From the NCBI RefSeq assembly GCF_000802965.1, contig NZ_JSAK01000018.1, positions 186,001 to 250,000 of the forward strand: DNA of 64,000 nt, given 5' to 3'. This DNA comes from Pseudomonas fluorescens (GTDB taxonomy: Bacteria; Pseudomonadota; Gammaproteobacteria; Pseudomonadales; Pseudomonadaceae). The notes under the pieces are model-generated. The model saw only the letters and a list, made by a program, of their open reading frames with translations, made no database searches and was not told the DNA's origin. Position numbers and translations under genes: made by a program. Shown here in pieces: positions 25,090 to 33,418 of the stretch. Each line of letters starts with the position of its first letter. Within the stretch, counting starts at the first letter, position 1.

Positions 25090-25345
25090 GCCAGGTTCGC
25101 TTGGAGCCAATGGAGCCACAGAGCAGGTAGTGACAAAAGAATCCATTGACGGGTGGAGCAACTCTTCATCAACCCCAAAGCGGGATGGGGAACCCAGGAT
25201 AGGGTTACCCCGCGATCACCAAGTCCCGCTAGCTCCTACAAACACCAGCTGCCATGTCGCGCACAGATGACCCCCAATCCCTTGGTTCGCTCAGGCAGCT
25301 TTAGAACTATTGCATCGAGCTTAAGCACTACGAGCCTGTAAGGGG
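25090..25345 (-). pseudogene. Decayed duplicate of the 5' end of the first tyrosine recombinase
   Basis: The segment aligns base by base with the 5' part of the intact gene at about 24372-24541 and its upstream flank. Shared stretches include AGCCAATG, AGGTAGT, CCCAAAGC.GGATGGGGAAC, CAGGATAGGGTT and GATCAC.AA.TCC. Looser similarity continues into the upstream flank (ACCCC.ATCC, AAGCACT). Substitutions and small indels have closed the frame. Orientation is the same as the intact gene, so this is the left end of an older related element, now cut off. Confidence 0.85.
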
Positions 25346-25390
25346 GCGTTTCTAGCTATTGAGGAGAACTAACGCTTGTTAGGTGTCAGA

Positions 25391-26557
25391 TCATAAGGCG
25401 TTCCTCAAGGATTGCAGGTGAGCGACCAGACGGCTGAATTCAACGCTGGAAAGTCGTAGTTTCGGTCGCGGGCTCATGGCTTGGCTGATGATGCCGGTGG
25501 GTTGGCCAGTCAGGTGTGCGAGCACTTGCCATTGTTCGTCGACAGCCAGTTGTTCAAAACCGGGATGGCGGCGCCGTACGCGACGCAAGATATCGTGCTG
25601 CAAGGCCTGCAAAAGGCTGTCCTGACCGTTGCGGCGCAGCATGAAATCAGCGCTGGCGCGCAAGTGTTCCAACAGTTGGCGACGAGCTTTGGGTTCCGGT
25701 TCCAGCAGCGGGCCATGACGCACGCCGGCATGCCAGAAGCCAAGGCCGATCAGGGCGATCAGGGCCACCAGCGCCTGCGGAAAGTAGCGCAGCAACAAGG
25801 TCCACACACTGTCGTGATCGGTGTTGAACAGCAGAGTCACGTCGGTGCCTACGGTCAGGTGCCAGAGCAGCCAGGCGTTGTCGTATTGTTCGATGGTCTG
25901 GTTTTTCCACAGGTCAGCGTCGGTGACGACAATGATAGAGCCGAGCCCTTGATTGAGCTGCAACAGGTGAGTGGCCTTGCCACTGCTGGCCCGAGACTGC
26001 GCCAGGTGTTTCGGGTCTTCGAGATGGAACGCGGTGTCGAAGCTGGCGTAGGCCGGTGCGTCTTCGTTTGGCAGATAGAGTTTGGTGAGTTTCGGATACG
26101 GTTCGTCAGTGGTGTTGGGTGGCGACGACTTGAGGTCCTTGCTCAAAAATTGCTGCACCTGGACCCGGTCGAGCAGCAAGTCGTTGCTTTGCCCGGTCTT
26201 CTCATCCCACAGCGACTGGGCGACGAACAGCAAGCGCCCGCCAGCCCGAACCCAGTTCATCAGCTGATCAATCTGGTGTGGGGTCATGTTGCGGCGATCG
26301 CCGAGCAACAACAGGCTGTGTCGTCGCGGTTCGAGGGTAGGCAGGACGTCGAGGCGATTGGCATGGCTGACGGTCAGGGCCTGTTTGCGCAGGAAATGTT
26401 CGGCGGCCAGATAAGGGTTGGCCTGGGCTTGCGGTGAGGGGCCGTGATCGATTACTTCCGGATAGGGCGTGGCTTTGATGTACAGATAAATGCTCAGCGC
26501 GCCCAGCAATACGGCGATTAGCACACCGAGCGCCAATGGCCAGTTGCGCCGGTTCAA
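25391..26557 (-). CDS. DUF4350-domain membrane protein
   Basis: 388 residues from the TTG at 26557, chosen because it overlaps the upstream stop (TTGA) and has GGAG in front; an alternative TTG lies 33 bases further up. One N-terminal membrane segment (WPLALGVLIAVLLGALSIYL) precedes the DUF4350 domain (SLLLLGDRRNMTPHQIDQLM, VRAGGRLLFVAQS). A second membrane segment sits at about 255-280 (FPQALVALIALIGLGFWHAG), then a cytoplasmic tail. It is the fourth gene of an RDD-SpoIIM-DUF4129-DUF4350 operon that in pseudomonads normally continues with a MoxR ATPase and a DUF58 protein. Here the island begins right after its stop. Confidence 0.85.
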   Translation of the reverse strand: MNRRNWPLALGVLIAVLLGALSIYLYIKATPYPEVIDHGPSPQAQANPYLAAEHFLRKQALTVSHANRLDVLPTLEPRRHSLLLLGDRRNMTPHQIDQLMNWVRAGGRLLFVAQSLWDEKTGQSNDLLLDRVQVQQFLSKDLKSSPPNTTDEPYPKLTKLYLPNEDAPAYASFDTAFHLEDPKHLAQSRASSGKATHLLQLNQGLGSIIVVTDADLWKNQTIEQYDNAWLLWHLTVGTDVTLLFNTDHDSVWTLLLRYFPQALVALIALIGLGFWHAGVRHGPLLEPEPKARRQLLEHLRASADFMLRRNGQDSLLQALQHDILRRVRRRHPGFEQLAVDEQWQVLAHLTGQPTGIISQAMSPRPKLRLSSVEFSRLVAHLQSLRNAL

Positions 26558-28098
26558 CGGGAGGCTCCGGGGCCGAACAGGGCGCGCCAACCGTCACACA
26601 GTTCCTGCTGCAAGTGCGCGGGTGGCAGTCGGTGACCATAGGCCATGTTCTGCCAGTGGCCCGTCAGGTTTTTACTGAAGGCCAACAAGGCCGGTTGTTG
26701 CAGTTGTTGGACGCGCTCAAGGACCTGGCCTTCGGTGTCGGCGGCTTTCAGTGCGATGTTGAAGTCGTGCAGTAAGTGACTGAGCAGGGCGCGATAGAGC
26801 AGTCCAAGCGCCTCCCGAGGGTGAGTCTGCCAAAGTGCTTCGGCGCTGGCGGCAATGTCGGTGGGCAGGGTTTCGCGGTTGAGGTCCAGACCGAAGGCCT
26901 GTTGCGGTAATGTCCTCGCGGTATTTTTCCTGAGCTTCGGTCGACGGCTGACGAAGGTCTGTAACCAGTCGCGGTACCGCCAGATCAATACGCCGATGAC
27001 AGCAATCACAGTGCCCCATAGCAGGGCCTCTATCAGGTCAGCCAATGCACCGAAACGCTGGGCATCAAATAGCTTCATCAACGCCTTCAGCCATTGCGGC
27101 ATGTTGTCGTTATCCCGCGGCTCGATGGCGGCTTTGTCTTCGCCGAAACGATAGCGGGTCACTGTTTCCTTGTTCTTGAACGGCGGCTGGTCAAGGATTG
27201 CCTTGATGCTGTCCCGGGAGGCCTGGCTGGTCAGAGGCTGTTTCAGTAAGCGTGGGCTGTCGGGGGAGATGACTGGCTCGGCGGCCCAGACGTTTTGAGC
27301 AGTCGGCATCATCAGGATAGCCGCCAGTAAAACCGTGAGGGTCGCACCGCTCAAGCGTTGGCGCATGCGACGAAACACCAGTTCGATATCCCAGGCTTCC
27401 ATCACGGTGCGTCGGTTCAGATATAGGCTGAAGCCGCAGGCCACATAAATCGGCCCCCACGCCACTAACACGAGGACGTAAAACGCGTTGGTCAGGTGTT
27501 CCAGCCAATGCCAGTCCTGAGTCATTGCGGAAATCAGCGACTGCCAGCTCCAGTCGAGCGCGACCTGTTGTGGCAGCAGCAGATAAAACAGCACCATCAA
27601 ACCGATCCACAGTGCAGTTTCCAGATTCGCGCCAATGATCGTCAGCCATCGTGCCGCGCCGGCGTCACGTTGTAACAGCACTTGCAAACGCTGTTGTCGC
27701 GCCTCTCCACTCAAGCCTTCGAGTTGTAATACCGGCAGCAAAAAGCTGCGGCTCAGGCTCAATCGCCGCCAGGTCAGACTGGCCAGCAGTTGTGGCTTCA
27801 GCAAGCGCGGCCATTGGCGCAACGCCTGTTTCAGCGTCGGCGTTTCACCGAACATGGCTTTGGACAGGATGTACAGCGGCAGGCGTTCGAAGGCCGGTTT
27901 CAACCACCAGAAAATAAACACCGCGAGGGTCGGCGAGTCCCAGAACACCCAGGTCAACAGCGCGAAAACCGGCAGGGTGACGATGGCCCAACTGGTCATC
28001 AGCAGGCGTCGGTGGCGCTGACTCAACAGCACGCCCAGATCCATGGCTTCCCAGGTCGGACGCGGGCGGATCACCACACTGGCATCACTCAGGCGCAT
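26554..28098 (-). CDS. DUF4129-domain membrane protein
   Basis: 514 residues. The N-terminal half has several membrane segments (for example VTLPVFALLTWVFWDSPTLA; ALWIGLMVLFYLLLPQQVAL; LTVLLAAILMMPTAQNVWAA). After another membrane segment near 375 (LIEALLWGTVIAVIGVLIW) comes the DUF4129 domain (ALWQTHPREALGLLYRALLS). Members sit with MoxR ATPases and are thought to work in envelope-related complexes, without a proven activity. It overlaps the SpoIIM gene by 14 bases and the DUF4350 gene by four. Confidence 0.85.
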   Translation of the reverse strand: MRLSDASVVIRPRPTWEAMDLGVLLSQRHRRLLMTSWAIVTLPVFALLTWVFWDSPTLAVFIFWWLKPAFERLPLYILSKAMFGETPTLKQALRQWPRLLKPQLLASLTWRRLSLSRSFLLPVLQLEGLSGEARQQRLQVLLQRDAGAARWLTIIGANLETALWIGLMVLFYLLLPQQVALDWSWQSLISAMTQDWHWLEHLTNAFYVLVLVAWGPIYVACGFSLYLNRRTVMEAWDIELVFRRMRQRLSGATLTVLLAAILMMPTAQNVWAAEPVISPDSPRLLKQPLTSQASRDSIKAILDQPPFKNKETVTRYRFGEDKAAIEPRDNDNMPQWLKALMKLFDAQRFGALADLIEALLWGTVIAVIGVLIWRYRDWLQTFVSRRPKLRKNTARTLPQQAFGLDLNRETLPTDIAASAEALWQTHPREALGLLYRALLSHLLHDFNIALKAADTEGQVLERVQQLQQPALLAFSKNLTGHWQNMAYGHRLPPAHLQQELCDGWRALFGPGASR

Positions 28099-29062
28099 GG
28101 CGAGTCCGTCCAGCGAACAGCAGATAAACCGTCACCAGCACCCAGAGCGCCGCACCCACCAGGTATTTGATCAGGGGCGACGGTGCCGTCATCGATGACC
28201 AGTAGGCCTCGATAAACGCCGCAATCAGCAGAAACAGCATGACCCCGCAGATCAACAACACACTTTTCCGCGCAGCCAATCGCAAGGCTTCGGCACGGGG
28301 CAGGCGTCCTGGTGCGATCAACGCCCAGCCCAGTTGCAGGCCAGCGGCTCCTGACAAGGCAATGGCGGTCAGTTCGAAGGCGCCGTGGCCAATCACGAAA
28401 GACCAGAAGGTTTGCCCAAAGCCGATTTGCGTCAGATGCCCGGCCACCGCGCCGATCATCAAGCCGTTGAAGACGAGGAAAAACGCGCTGCCCAAACCAA
28501 ATAGCAAACCGCTGGCGAAGGTCTGAAAGGCGATCCCGATGTTGTGCATGACGTAGTAGCCGAACATCACCCAGTCTTCACTGGCCGCGCGTTCCGCCGA
28601 GCGCCCGAGATGACCGGCGTCGGGGTCGTACATGCTCTGCATTTCGCTGACCTGCTCAGCCGGAATCAGGTTGTAGATCAGGTCCGGGAACAGGTACACC
28701 AGCAGCGCAATGCCAATAAGACTGCCAAAAAACATCAGGCTGGCCGCAAGTACGAAGCGCCATTGCTGGCGCACCAGTCGCGGGAAGTCCGCGAGGATGA
28801 ACGCCAGCACATGGGCGCTCAATCGGCTGCGATGACGATAAAGTTGCTGATGACCGCGCAGGGCTTGTTGTTGCAACGAGTCGATGAGGAAGCTGCTGTA
28901 ACCGCGTTCCCGAGCCAGGGCCAGATGCTGGCAGAGGCGGCGATAATCGCTGGGGAAACTGTCGACTCCCACGGCATGTTTGTCCCGTTCCAGCCTGTCC
29001 AGCATCAGGGAAAACTGCTCCCACTCGGCCATGTGTCGATGTTCGAAAAGACTTTGCTTCAT
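28085..29062 (-). CDS. SpoIIM-like (stage II sporulation protein M family) membrane protein
   Basis: 325 residues with a cytoplasmic N-terminal helical part (about 1-95) and five or so membrane segments. These include FVLAASLMFFGSLIGIALLV, NIGIAFQTFASGLLFGLGSA, FGQTFWSFVIGHGAFELTAI and VLLICGVMLFLLIAAFIEAY. The GHGAFELTAI motif is typical of this DUF95/SpoIIM family. In pseudomonads it has nothing to do with sporulation and belongs to the RDD/DUF4129/MoxR cluster. Overlaps both neighbours. Confidence 0.87.
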   Translation of the reverse strand: MKQSLFEHRHMAEWEQFSLMLDRLERDKHAVGVDSFPSDYRRLCQHLALARERGYSSFLIDSLQQQALRGHQQLYRHRSRLSAHVLAFILADFPRLVRQQWRFVLAASLMFFGSLIGIALLVYLFPDLIYNLIPAEQVSEMQSMYDPDAGHLGRSAERAASEDWVMFGYYVMHNIGIAFQTFASGLLFGLGSAFFLVFNGLMIGAVAGHLTQIGFGQTFWSFVIGHGAFELTAIALSGAAGLQLGWALIAPGRLPRAEALRLAARKSVLLICGVMLFLLIAAFIEAYWSSMTAPSPLIKYLVGAALWVLVTVYLLFAGRTRHAPE

Positions 29063-29784
29063 GCCGGCCCCAACAAGCCACGGGCGATGCCGTTGAGCTC
29101 GATCACCGACTGTGACGGCGGTACCTGCAAGGGTTGGGCGAGGATCGATGCCAGTTCATTGACCCTGGCAGTGGAGAGTTGACCCTGGCGTTCGGCGAAG
29201 CCAAGGATGGCGCGTTGTTCGTTTAGCGTCAGGGCGAACGCCGGGCGACGGGGTTCGGCGGGTGGGAGTTGCGGTCGGGTGAGCGGCTGGTCGCGATAAA
29301 TCACCAAGGTACCGGCGGCGATGTCGCCGAGGCGTTTGAAGGTGGGGTGTTGCAGGCAACTGAGGGCGCCGAGAAAGTAGCCGAACGGCAACAGGTCGAC
29401 AAATCGCAGCAGGTTGCGCAACAGCGATGCCGACCAGCCAATGGGCGTGCCGTCGTCCTGCACCACGCGCAGGCCCATCCAAAGTTTGCCCGGTGAGCGG
29501 CCTTGGTTGAGCACCTCGAACAGCACCATATACCACCAGCTCACGCCGAAGATCAGCAGCGAGCCCAATCCGGCGCCGAGTTTGCCGAGCATCGACAGAC
29601 CAATGAACAGCAGGCCGAGGATCAACCCGCGAAGTGCCAGATCGATGGAAAACGCCAGTGCACGAACCATCAGCCCGGCCGGACGCAGGGGCAAATCGAT
29701 GCCTTCCGGCGTTTCGACCTGGTACTGCGTATCCAGTGGCGGTGACAGCGGTGCTTTCCTTGGCAGTGCTGTGGTCTCGAGCAT
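29059..29784 (-). CDS. RDD-family membrane protein, first gene of the SpoIIM/DUF4129/DUF4350 operon
   Basis: 241 residues from the ATG at 29784 (MLETTALPRK); the longer frame runs on toward sbcB. The RDD domain (about 35-165) begins LRPAGLMVRALAFSIDLALR and has three membrane segments. The family's second signature is GRSPGKLWMGLRVVQDDG. A cytoplasmic tail follows. Role unknown; RDD proteins include transporters and membrane anchors. Divergent from sbcB; leads the operon. Confidence 0.85.
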   Translation of the reverse strand: MLETTALPRKAPLSPPLDTQYQVETPEGIDLPLRPAGLMVRALAFSIDLALRGLILGLLFIGLSMLGKLGAGLGSLLIFGVSWWYMVLFEVLNQGRSPGKLWMGLRVVQDDGTPIGWSASLLRNLLRFVDLLPFGYFLGALSCLQHPTFKRLGDIAAGTLVIYRDQPLTRPQLPPAEPRRPAFALTLNEQRAILGFAERQGQLSTARVNELASILAQPLQVPPSQSVIELNGIARGLLGPA

Positions 29785-29968
29785 GGGCAACCTGATGATG
29801 TGACCTGATCGGGAAGTTTCTCCATCGGATGCTAGCAGCCTCACCGGAGAAAACGACATAACTATGTATTGCACAGTGAGTCGCCAGGCGTGATGGAATG
29901 ACAAGATTACTGGCCGAGGCGGGATGTGAACGCCTAGACTTCGCCGATCTTCAGTTCAGGATTAGCCC

Positions 29969-31399
29969 GTGACCTCTATCTTCTGGTACGACTATGAAAC
30001 GACGGGCATCAACCCCCGTTGCGATCGCCCACTGCAAATGGCGGGGCTGCGTACTGACTTCGATCTCAATGAAATAGACGAGCCGGTCAACCTCTATTGC
30101 CAACCCAGTGACGACATCCTGCCGCATCCGGCGGCATGTGCGATCACTGGCATTACCCCTGGGCGGTTGGCCGAACAAGGGCTGAACGAAGCCGACTTCA
30201 TGACCCGCGTGCACGCCCAATTGGCGGCCCCGGGAACCTGCGGCGCGGGCTATAACACCTTGCGTTTCGACGACGAGATGACCCGTTACAGTTTGTACCG
30301 AAACTTTTTCGACCCTTATGCGCGGGAATGGCAGGGCGGTAACAGTCGCTGGGACTTGATTGATGTGGTGCGTGCGGCGTATGCCTTGCGCCCGGATGGC
30401 GTCGTTTGGCCGACGGACGAGGAGGGGCGGGTAACCCTTAAACTCGAACGTCTGACCGCTGCCAACAACATTGATCACGGCAGTGCTCACGAAGCGCTGT
30501 CGGACGTGCGCGCAACTATCGCGCTGGCGCGCCTGATCCGGGAAAAGCAGCCGAAGCTGTATGACTGGCTATTTCAATTACGCAGCAAACAAAAGGTGCT
30601 GGATCAGATTCGTCTGTTGCAACCGATGGTGCACATTTCCGGGCGCTTTTCTGCGGCGCGCAGCTATGTTGGCGTGGTGCTGCCCCTGGCCTGGCACCCG
30701 CGCAACAAGAACGCCTTGATCGTCTGCGACCTGCACCTCGATCCTCTGGGCTTGCTGGATCTGGACGCTGAAACCTTGCGTCAGCGGCTGTACACCCGTC
30801 GCGATGAACTGGCCGAAGGTGAGTTGCCGGTGCCGCTCAAGCTTATCCATATCAATAAGTGCCCGGTGGTGGCGCCGTTGTCGGTACTTCGCGCTGAAGA
30901 CCAGCAACGCCTGGGGCTGGACATGGCCCTGTATCAGGAGCGTGCGCTGCGGCTAAATGACGCGCAGAAAGTTTGGCAGGATAAAGTTCTGGCAATTTAC
31001 GCCCGCGAGGATTTTTCCTCCAGCCAGGACCCTGAACAACAGTTGTACGACGGTTTTATCGGTGACCGTGATCGGCGTCTATGCGAGCAAGTCAGAACCG
31101 TCGACCCGGCGCAATTATCGCAAGAGCAATGGCCTTTCGATGATGAACGTTTGCCTGAATTATTGTTTCGATATCGCGCTCGTAACTTCCCAGATACGTT
31201 GAATTTCGAAGAGCAAGAACGCTGGCGAATATTCTGTCAGAAACGTTTATCGGAGCCTGAATGGGGAGCGCCGAATACCTTGGGAAGTTTCACCGACGCC
31301 GCAGCCAAAATGAACCTTACTGCGACGTCGCTTCAGCAAGAAGTGCTGAATGAATGGCAAAAATATGTCCAGGGATTACGCAAACGTTTGAATCTTTGA
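29969..31399 (+). CDS. sbcB: Exodeoxyribonuclease I
   Basis: 476 residues, the usual ExoI size. The N-terminal DnaQ-like 3'-5' exonuclease carries the acidic metal residues in IFWYDYETTGINPRCDRPLQ and the ExoIII-type NNIDHGSAHEALSDVRATIA near residue 170. The ExoI SH3-like and helical C-terminal domains follow (LDLDAETLRQRLYTRRDELA; RYRARNFPDTL). It degrades single-stranded DNA from the 3' end in recombination and mismatch repair. The neighbouring mvaT and purU match the PAO1 order PA4316-PA4314. Confidence 0.95.
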   Translation: MTSIFWYDYETTGINPRCDRPLQMAGLRTDFDLNEIDEPVNLYCQPSDDILPHPAACAITGITPGRLAEQGLNEADFMTRVHAQLAAPGTCGAGYNTLRFDDEMTRYSLYRNFFDPYAREWQGGNSRWDLIDVVRAAYALRPDGVVWPTDEEGRVTLKLERLTAANNIDHGSAHEALSDVRATIALARLIREKQPKLYDWLFQLRSKQKVLDQIRLLQPMVHISGRFSAARSYVGVVLPLAWHPRNKNALIVCDLHLDPLGLLDLDAETLRQRLYTRRDELAEGELPVPLKLIHINKCPVVAPLSVLRAEDQQRLGLDMALYQERALRLNDAQKVWQDKVLAIYAREDFSSSQDPEQQLYDGFIGDRDRRLCEQVRTVDPAQLSQEQWPFDDERLPELLFRYRARNFPDTLNFEEQERWRIFCQKRLSEPEWGAPNTLGSFTDAAAKMNLTATSLQQEVLNEWQKYVQGLRKRLNL

Positions 31400-31431
31400 A
31401 ATCGAAAATTCCTGGGGCTTGAACTCAAGGC

Positions 31432-31469
31432 ATAAAAAACGCCAGCGCAATGCTGGCGTTATTTTTTAT
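31432..31469. terminator. Bidirectional terminator between sbcB and mvaT
   Basis: The stem AACGCCAGC/GCTGGCGTT is flanked by A-run and T-run (ATAAAAAACGCC...GGCGTTATTTTTTAT), suited to end both convergent transcripts. Confidence 0.9.
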
Positions 31470-31497
31470 CGCAGGTCTGTCTGTGACAGGCTCTGGC

Positions 31498-31875
31498 TTA
31501 GCCCAGCAGGGTAGCCCAGCCTTCAACCACGTCACCGCCCCACTTGGCTTTCCACTCTTTCAGAGTTTTGTGGTTGCCACCTTTGGTTTCGATGACTTCG
31601 CCGTTGTGCGGGTTTTTGTATTGTTTAACTTTGCGGGCACGTTTGGTGCCGGTAGTTTTTACTGCGCTACCACGTGGTGCCTTGGTTTTGGACTCTGGAT
31701 CCAGCAGCGCGATGATGTCACGCAGGGATTTGGAGTATTCGCCCATCAGGGTGCGCAGTTTGCCTTCGAATTCCAGCTCGGTTTGCAGTTTGTCGTCTTC
31801 GGACAGGTTCTTCAAACGGGCTTGCAGCTCTTTGATAGCTTCTTCGGTGGCGCGATATTCGTTGATCAAGGACAT
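31498..31875 (-). CDS. mvaT: H-NS-like xenogeneic silencer MvaT
   Basis: 125 residues from the ATG at 31875 (MSLINEYRATEEAIKELQAR). The N-terminal coiled-coil oligomerisation region is about 1-60. A basic linker (TKRARKVKQYKNPHNGEVIE) leads to the C-terminal DNA-binding domain with the minor-groove motif KGGNHKTLKEWKAKWG. Sequence matches MvaT rather than its paralogue MvaV. It silences AT-rich acquired DNA, and the AT-rich island at 15.4-19 kb is an obvious potential target. Confidence 0.96.
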   Translation of the reverse strand: MSLINEYRATEEAIKELQARLKNLSEDDKLQTELEFEGKLRTLMGEYSKSLRDIIALLDPESKTKAPRGSAVKTTGTKRARKVKQYKNPHNGEVIETKGGNHKTLKEWKAKWGGDVVEGWATLLG

Positions 31876-32212
31876 GATGACTACCTTATGCAGATCATAG
31901 GAGGGCAGGGAACAGTGCGGCAATAATAGTCAGGGTGTTTCATCAAGTAAACATTAAACCCGGGTTTATTTAAATTAGTTACGGTGAATTCACCACACAT
32001 TGAATGGGCGATTAAATAGTTCGATGTGCCCGGTACAGATATTCACAATTGAGTGCTTGAAGAGGGTTTACATCACTGGGACTGCGCAGCCCGTAGCGTC
32101 GCCAAAGCCGGTGTGGCTGACCATCGGCGCGCGGCATCCGTCATCAATACTGCAGTTTTGCTGCGCAATCGCTAGAATGGCCGCCTTTGCGAAGTTCTGG
32201 AGTTTCCCCCTC
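31876..32212. promoter_or_regulatory. mvaT/purU control region with a 14-bp palindrome
   Basis: AT-rich upstream region of mvaT. TAAACCCGGGTTTA at 31955-31968 is a perfect palindrome about 80 bases before the mvaT start. GGAGGG lies upstream of mvaT near 31905, too far to be its ribosome site. The purU-proximal part contains TAGAAT near 32174, a possible -10 box. Confidence 0.45.
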
Positions 32213-33061
32213 ATGCGCACTTTTCGTCTGGTGATTTCTTGCCCGGACCGCGTCGGCATCGTTGCTAAAGTCAGTAACTTTCTGGCGTCTCATAACGGCT
32301 GGATCACCGAAGCGAGCCATCACTCGGACAATCTCAGTGGCTGGTTCTTCATGCGTCACGAAATTCGTGCCGACTCGCTGCCTTTCGGTATCGAAGCTTT
32401 GCGCGAAGCGTTTGCGCCGATTGCCGAAGAGTTCTCGATGGACTGGCGCATTACTGATACCGCGCAGAAGAAACGCGTGGTGTTGATGGCCAGCCGCGAG
32501 TCCCACTGCCTCGCCGACTTGCTGCACCGCTGGCACAGCGATGAACTGGATTGCGAAATCGCCTGCGTGATTTCCAACCACGACGACCTGCGCAGCATGG
32601 TCGAATGGCACGGCATTCCGTACTACCACGTGCCGGTCAACCCGCAGGACAAAGAGCCGGCGTTCGCCGAAGTCTCACGTTTGGTGAAACACCACGACGC
32701 TGAAGTGGTGGTACTGGCCCGCTACATGCAGATCCTGCCGCCGGAGCTGTGCAGCGAATACGCCCATAAAGTCATCAACATTCACCACAGCTTCCTGCCG
32801 TCGTTCGTCGGTGCCAAGCCGTATCACCAGGCTTCCCTGCGTGGCGTGAAGTTGATCGGTGCGACTTGCCATTACGTGACCGAAGAGCTGGACGCCGGCC
32901 CGATCATCGAGCAGGACGTAGTGCGTGTCAGCCACAGCGACAGCATCGAAGACATGGTGCGTTTCGGCCGGGACGTCGAGAAGATGGTGTTGGCCCGCGG
33001 CCTGCGTTATCACCTGGAAGATCGCGTGCTGGTGCACGGCAACAAAACCGTGGTGTTCTGA
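32213..33061 (+). CDS. purU: Formyltetrahydrofolate deformylase
   Basis: 282 residues from the ATG at 32213. An N-terminal ACT domain (RLVISCPDRVGIVAKVSNFL) is followed by a formyltransferase-fold hydrolase with the catalytic Asn/His segment VINIHHSFLPSFVGAKPYHQ and the Asp in EELDAGPIIEQ. It hydrolyses 10-formyl-THF to formate and THF, supplying formate for PurT and balancing one-carbon pools. The position beside mvaT matches PAO1 purU1. Confidence 0.94.
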   Translation: MRTFRLVISCPDRVGIVAKVSNFLASHNGWITEASHHSDNLSGWFFMRHEIRADSLPFGIEALREAFAPIAEEFSMDWRITDTAQKKRVVLMASRESHCLADLLHRWHSDELDCEIACVISNHDDLRSMVEWHGIPYYHVPVNPQDKEPAFAEVSRLVKHHDAEVVVLARYMQILPPELCSEYAHKVINIHHSFLPSFVGAKPYHQASLRGVKLIGATCHYVTEELDAGPIIEQDVVRVSHSDSIEDMVRFGRDVEKMVLARGLRYHLEDRVLVHGNKTVVF

Positions 33062-33089
33062 TCACAGCAACATCACAGGGTTGAAATTA

Positions 33090-33123
33090 GAAGGGCCTGG
33101 GCGTTCAATCGCCCAGGCCCTTC
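33090..33123 (+). terminator. Terminator-like hairpin after purU
   Basis: A perfect 14-bp stem, GAAGGGCCTGGGCG / CGCCCAGGCCCTTC, with a six-base loop, 28 bases after the purU stop. The T-run is poor, so it may act partly as a processing hairpin. Confidence 0.65.
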
Positions 33124-33149
33124 GCCGTTTCTGCACTGAGGACATGACC

Positions 33150-33332
33150 ATGGCCGATCCACTGGACAAAGCCACTTCCAAGGCACCCGCCACATTGGGC
33201 GAGGGATGTTTGAGCCGTTACGACCCGGATGACATGAGCCCTGAAGACGGCACGGAGTTTCCTGGCGCTGCCGAATTGTGGGAACAGTTGCAGGATGAGT
33301 CTGACGATAAAAACGAAGACCCCGACCTGTAG
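33150..33332 (+). CDS. Small acidic conserved-looking protein
   Basis: 60 residues from the ATG at 33150 (MADPLDKATSKAPATLGEGC); GAGG is eight bases upstream. A second ATG six bases earlier is too close to that site. Very acidic, without a membrane segment (LSRYDPDDMSPEDGTEFPGA). The stop codon lies inside the REP element that follows. I do not recognise the family; composition and codon use look like a real Pseudomonas gene. Confidence 0.6.
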   Translation: MADPLDKATSKAPATLGEGCLSRYDPDDMSPEDGTEFPGAAELWEQLQDESDDKNEDPDL

Positions 33333-33408
33333 GAGCCGGCTTGCTGGCGATGGATTTTGAGCCCTGCATTGACCTTCAACCCGCTATCGCCGGCAAGCCA
33401 GCTCCTAC
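33329..33408. repeat. REP palindrome pair
   Basis: Two inverted REP units, GTAGGAGCCGGCTTGCTGGC and its near-complement GCCGGCAAGCCAGCTCCTAC, with a 40-base spacer, between two convergent genes. This is a typical Pseudomonas fluorescens REP doublet. Confidence 0.85.
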
Positions 33409-33418
33409 GGATTCGCGA

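Larger units (their letters stand above)
15374..25390. mobile_element. Genomic island with Tn554-like recombinase cluster
   Basis: A stretch of about 10 kb between the cupin gene and the conserved DUF4350 operon. It holds a four-gene recombinase cluster (19391-24541), cargo-like genes (DUF6161 protein; XRE regulator with unknown partner), an IS30 remnant near one end and a decayed extra copy of the first recombinase's 5' end near the other. The cargo is visibly more AT-rich than the neighbouring core genes. The exact ends are not proven. The right-hand end is placed at the DUF4350 stop because the decayed recombinase copy reaches almost to it. Confidence 0.6.

Noticed and set aside
25360..25385. 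CTAACGCTTGTTAG followed by GT, resembling an integron attC core
   Set aside because: The short inverted repeat has no matching R''/L'' partner or long attC stem, and no integron integrase is present; better explained as an element terminus or chance.
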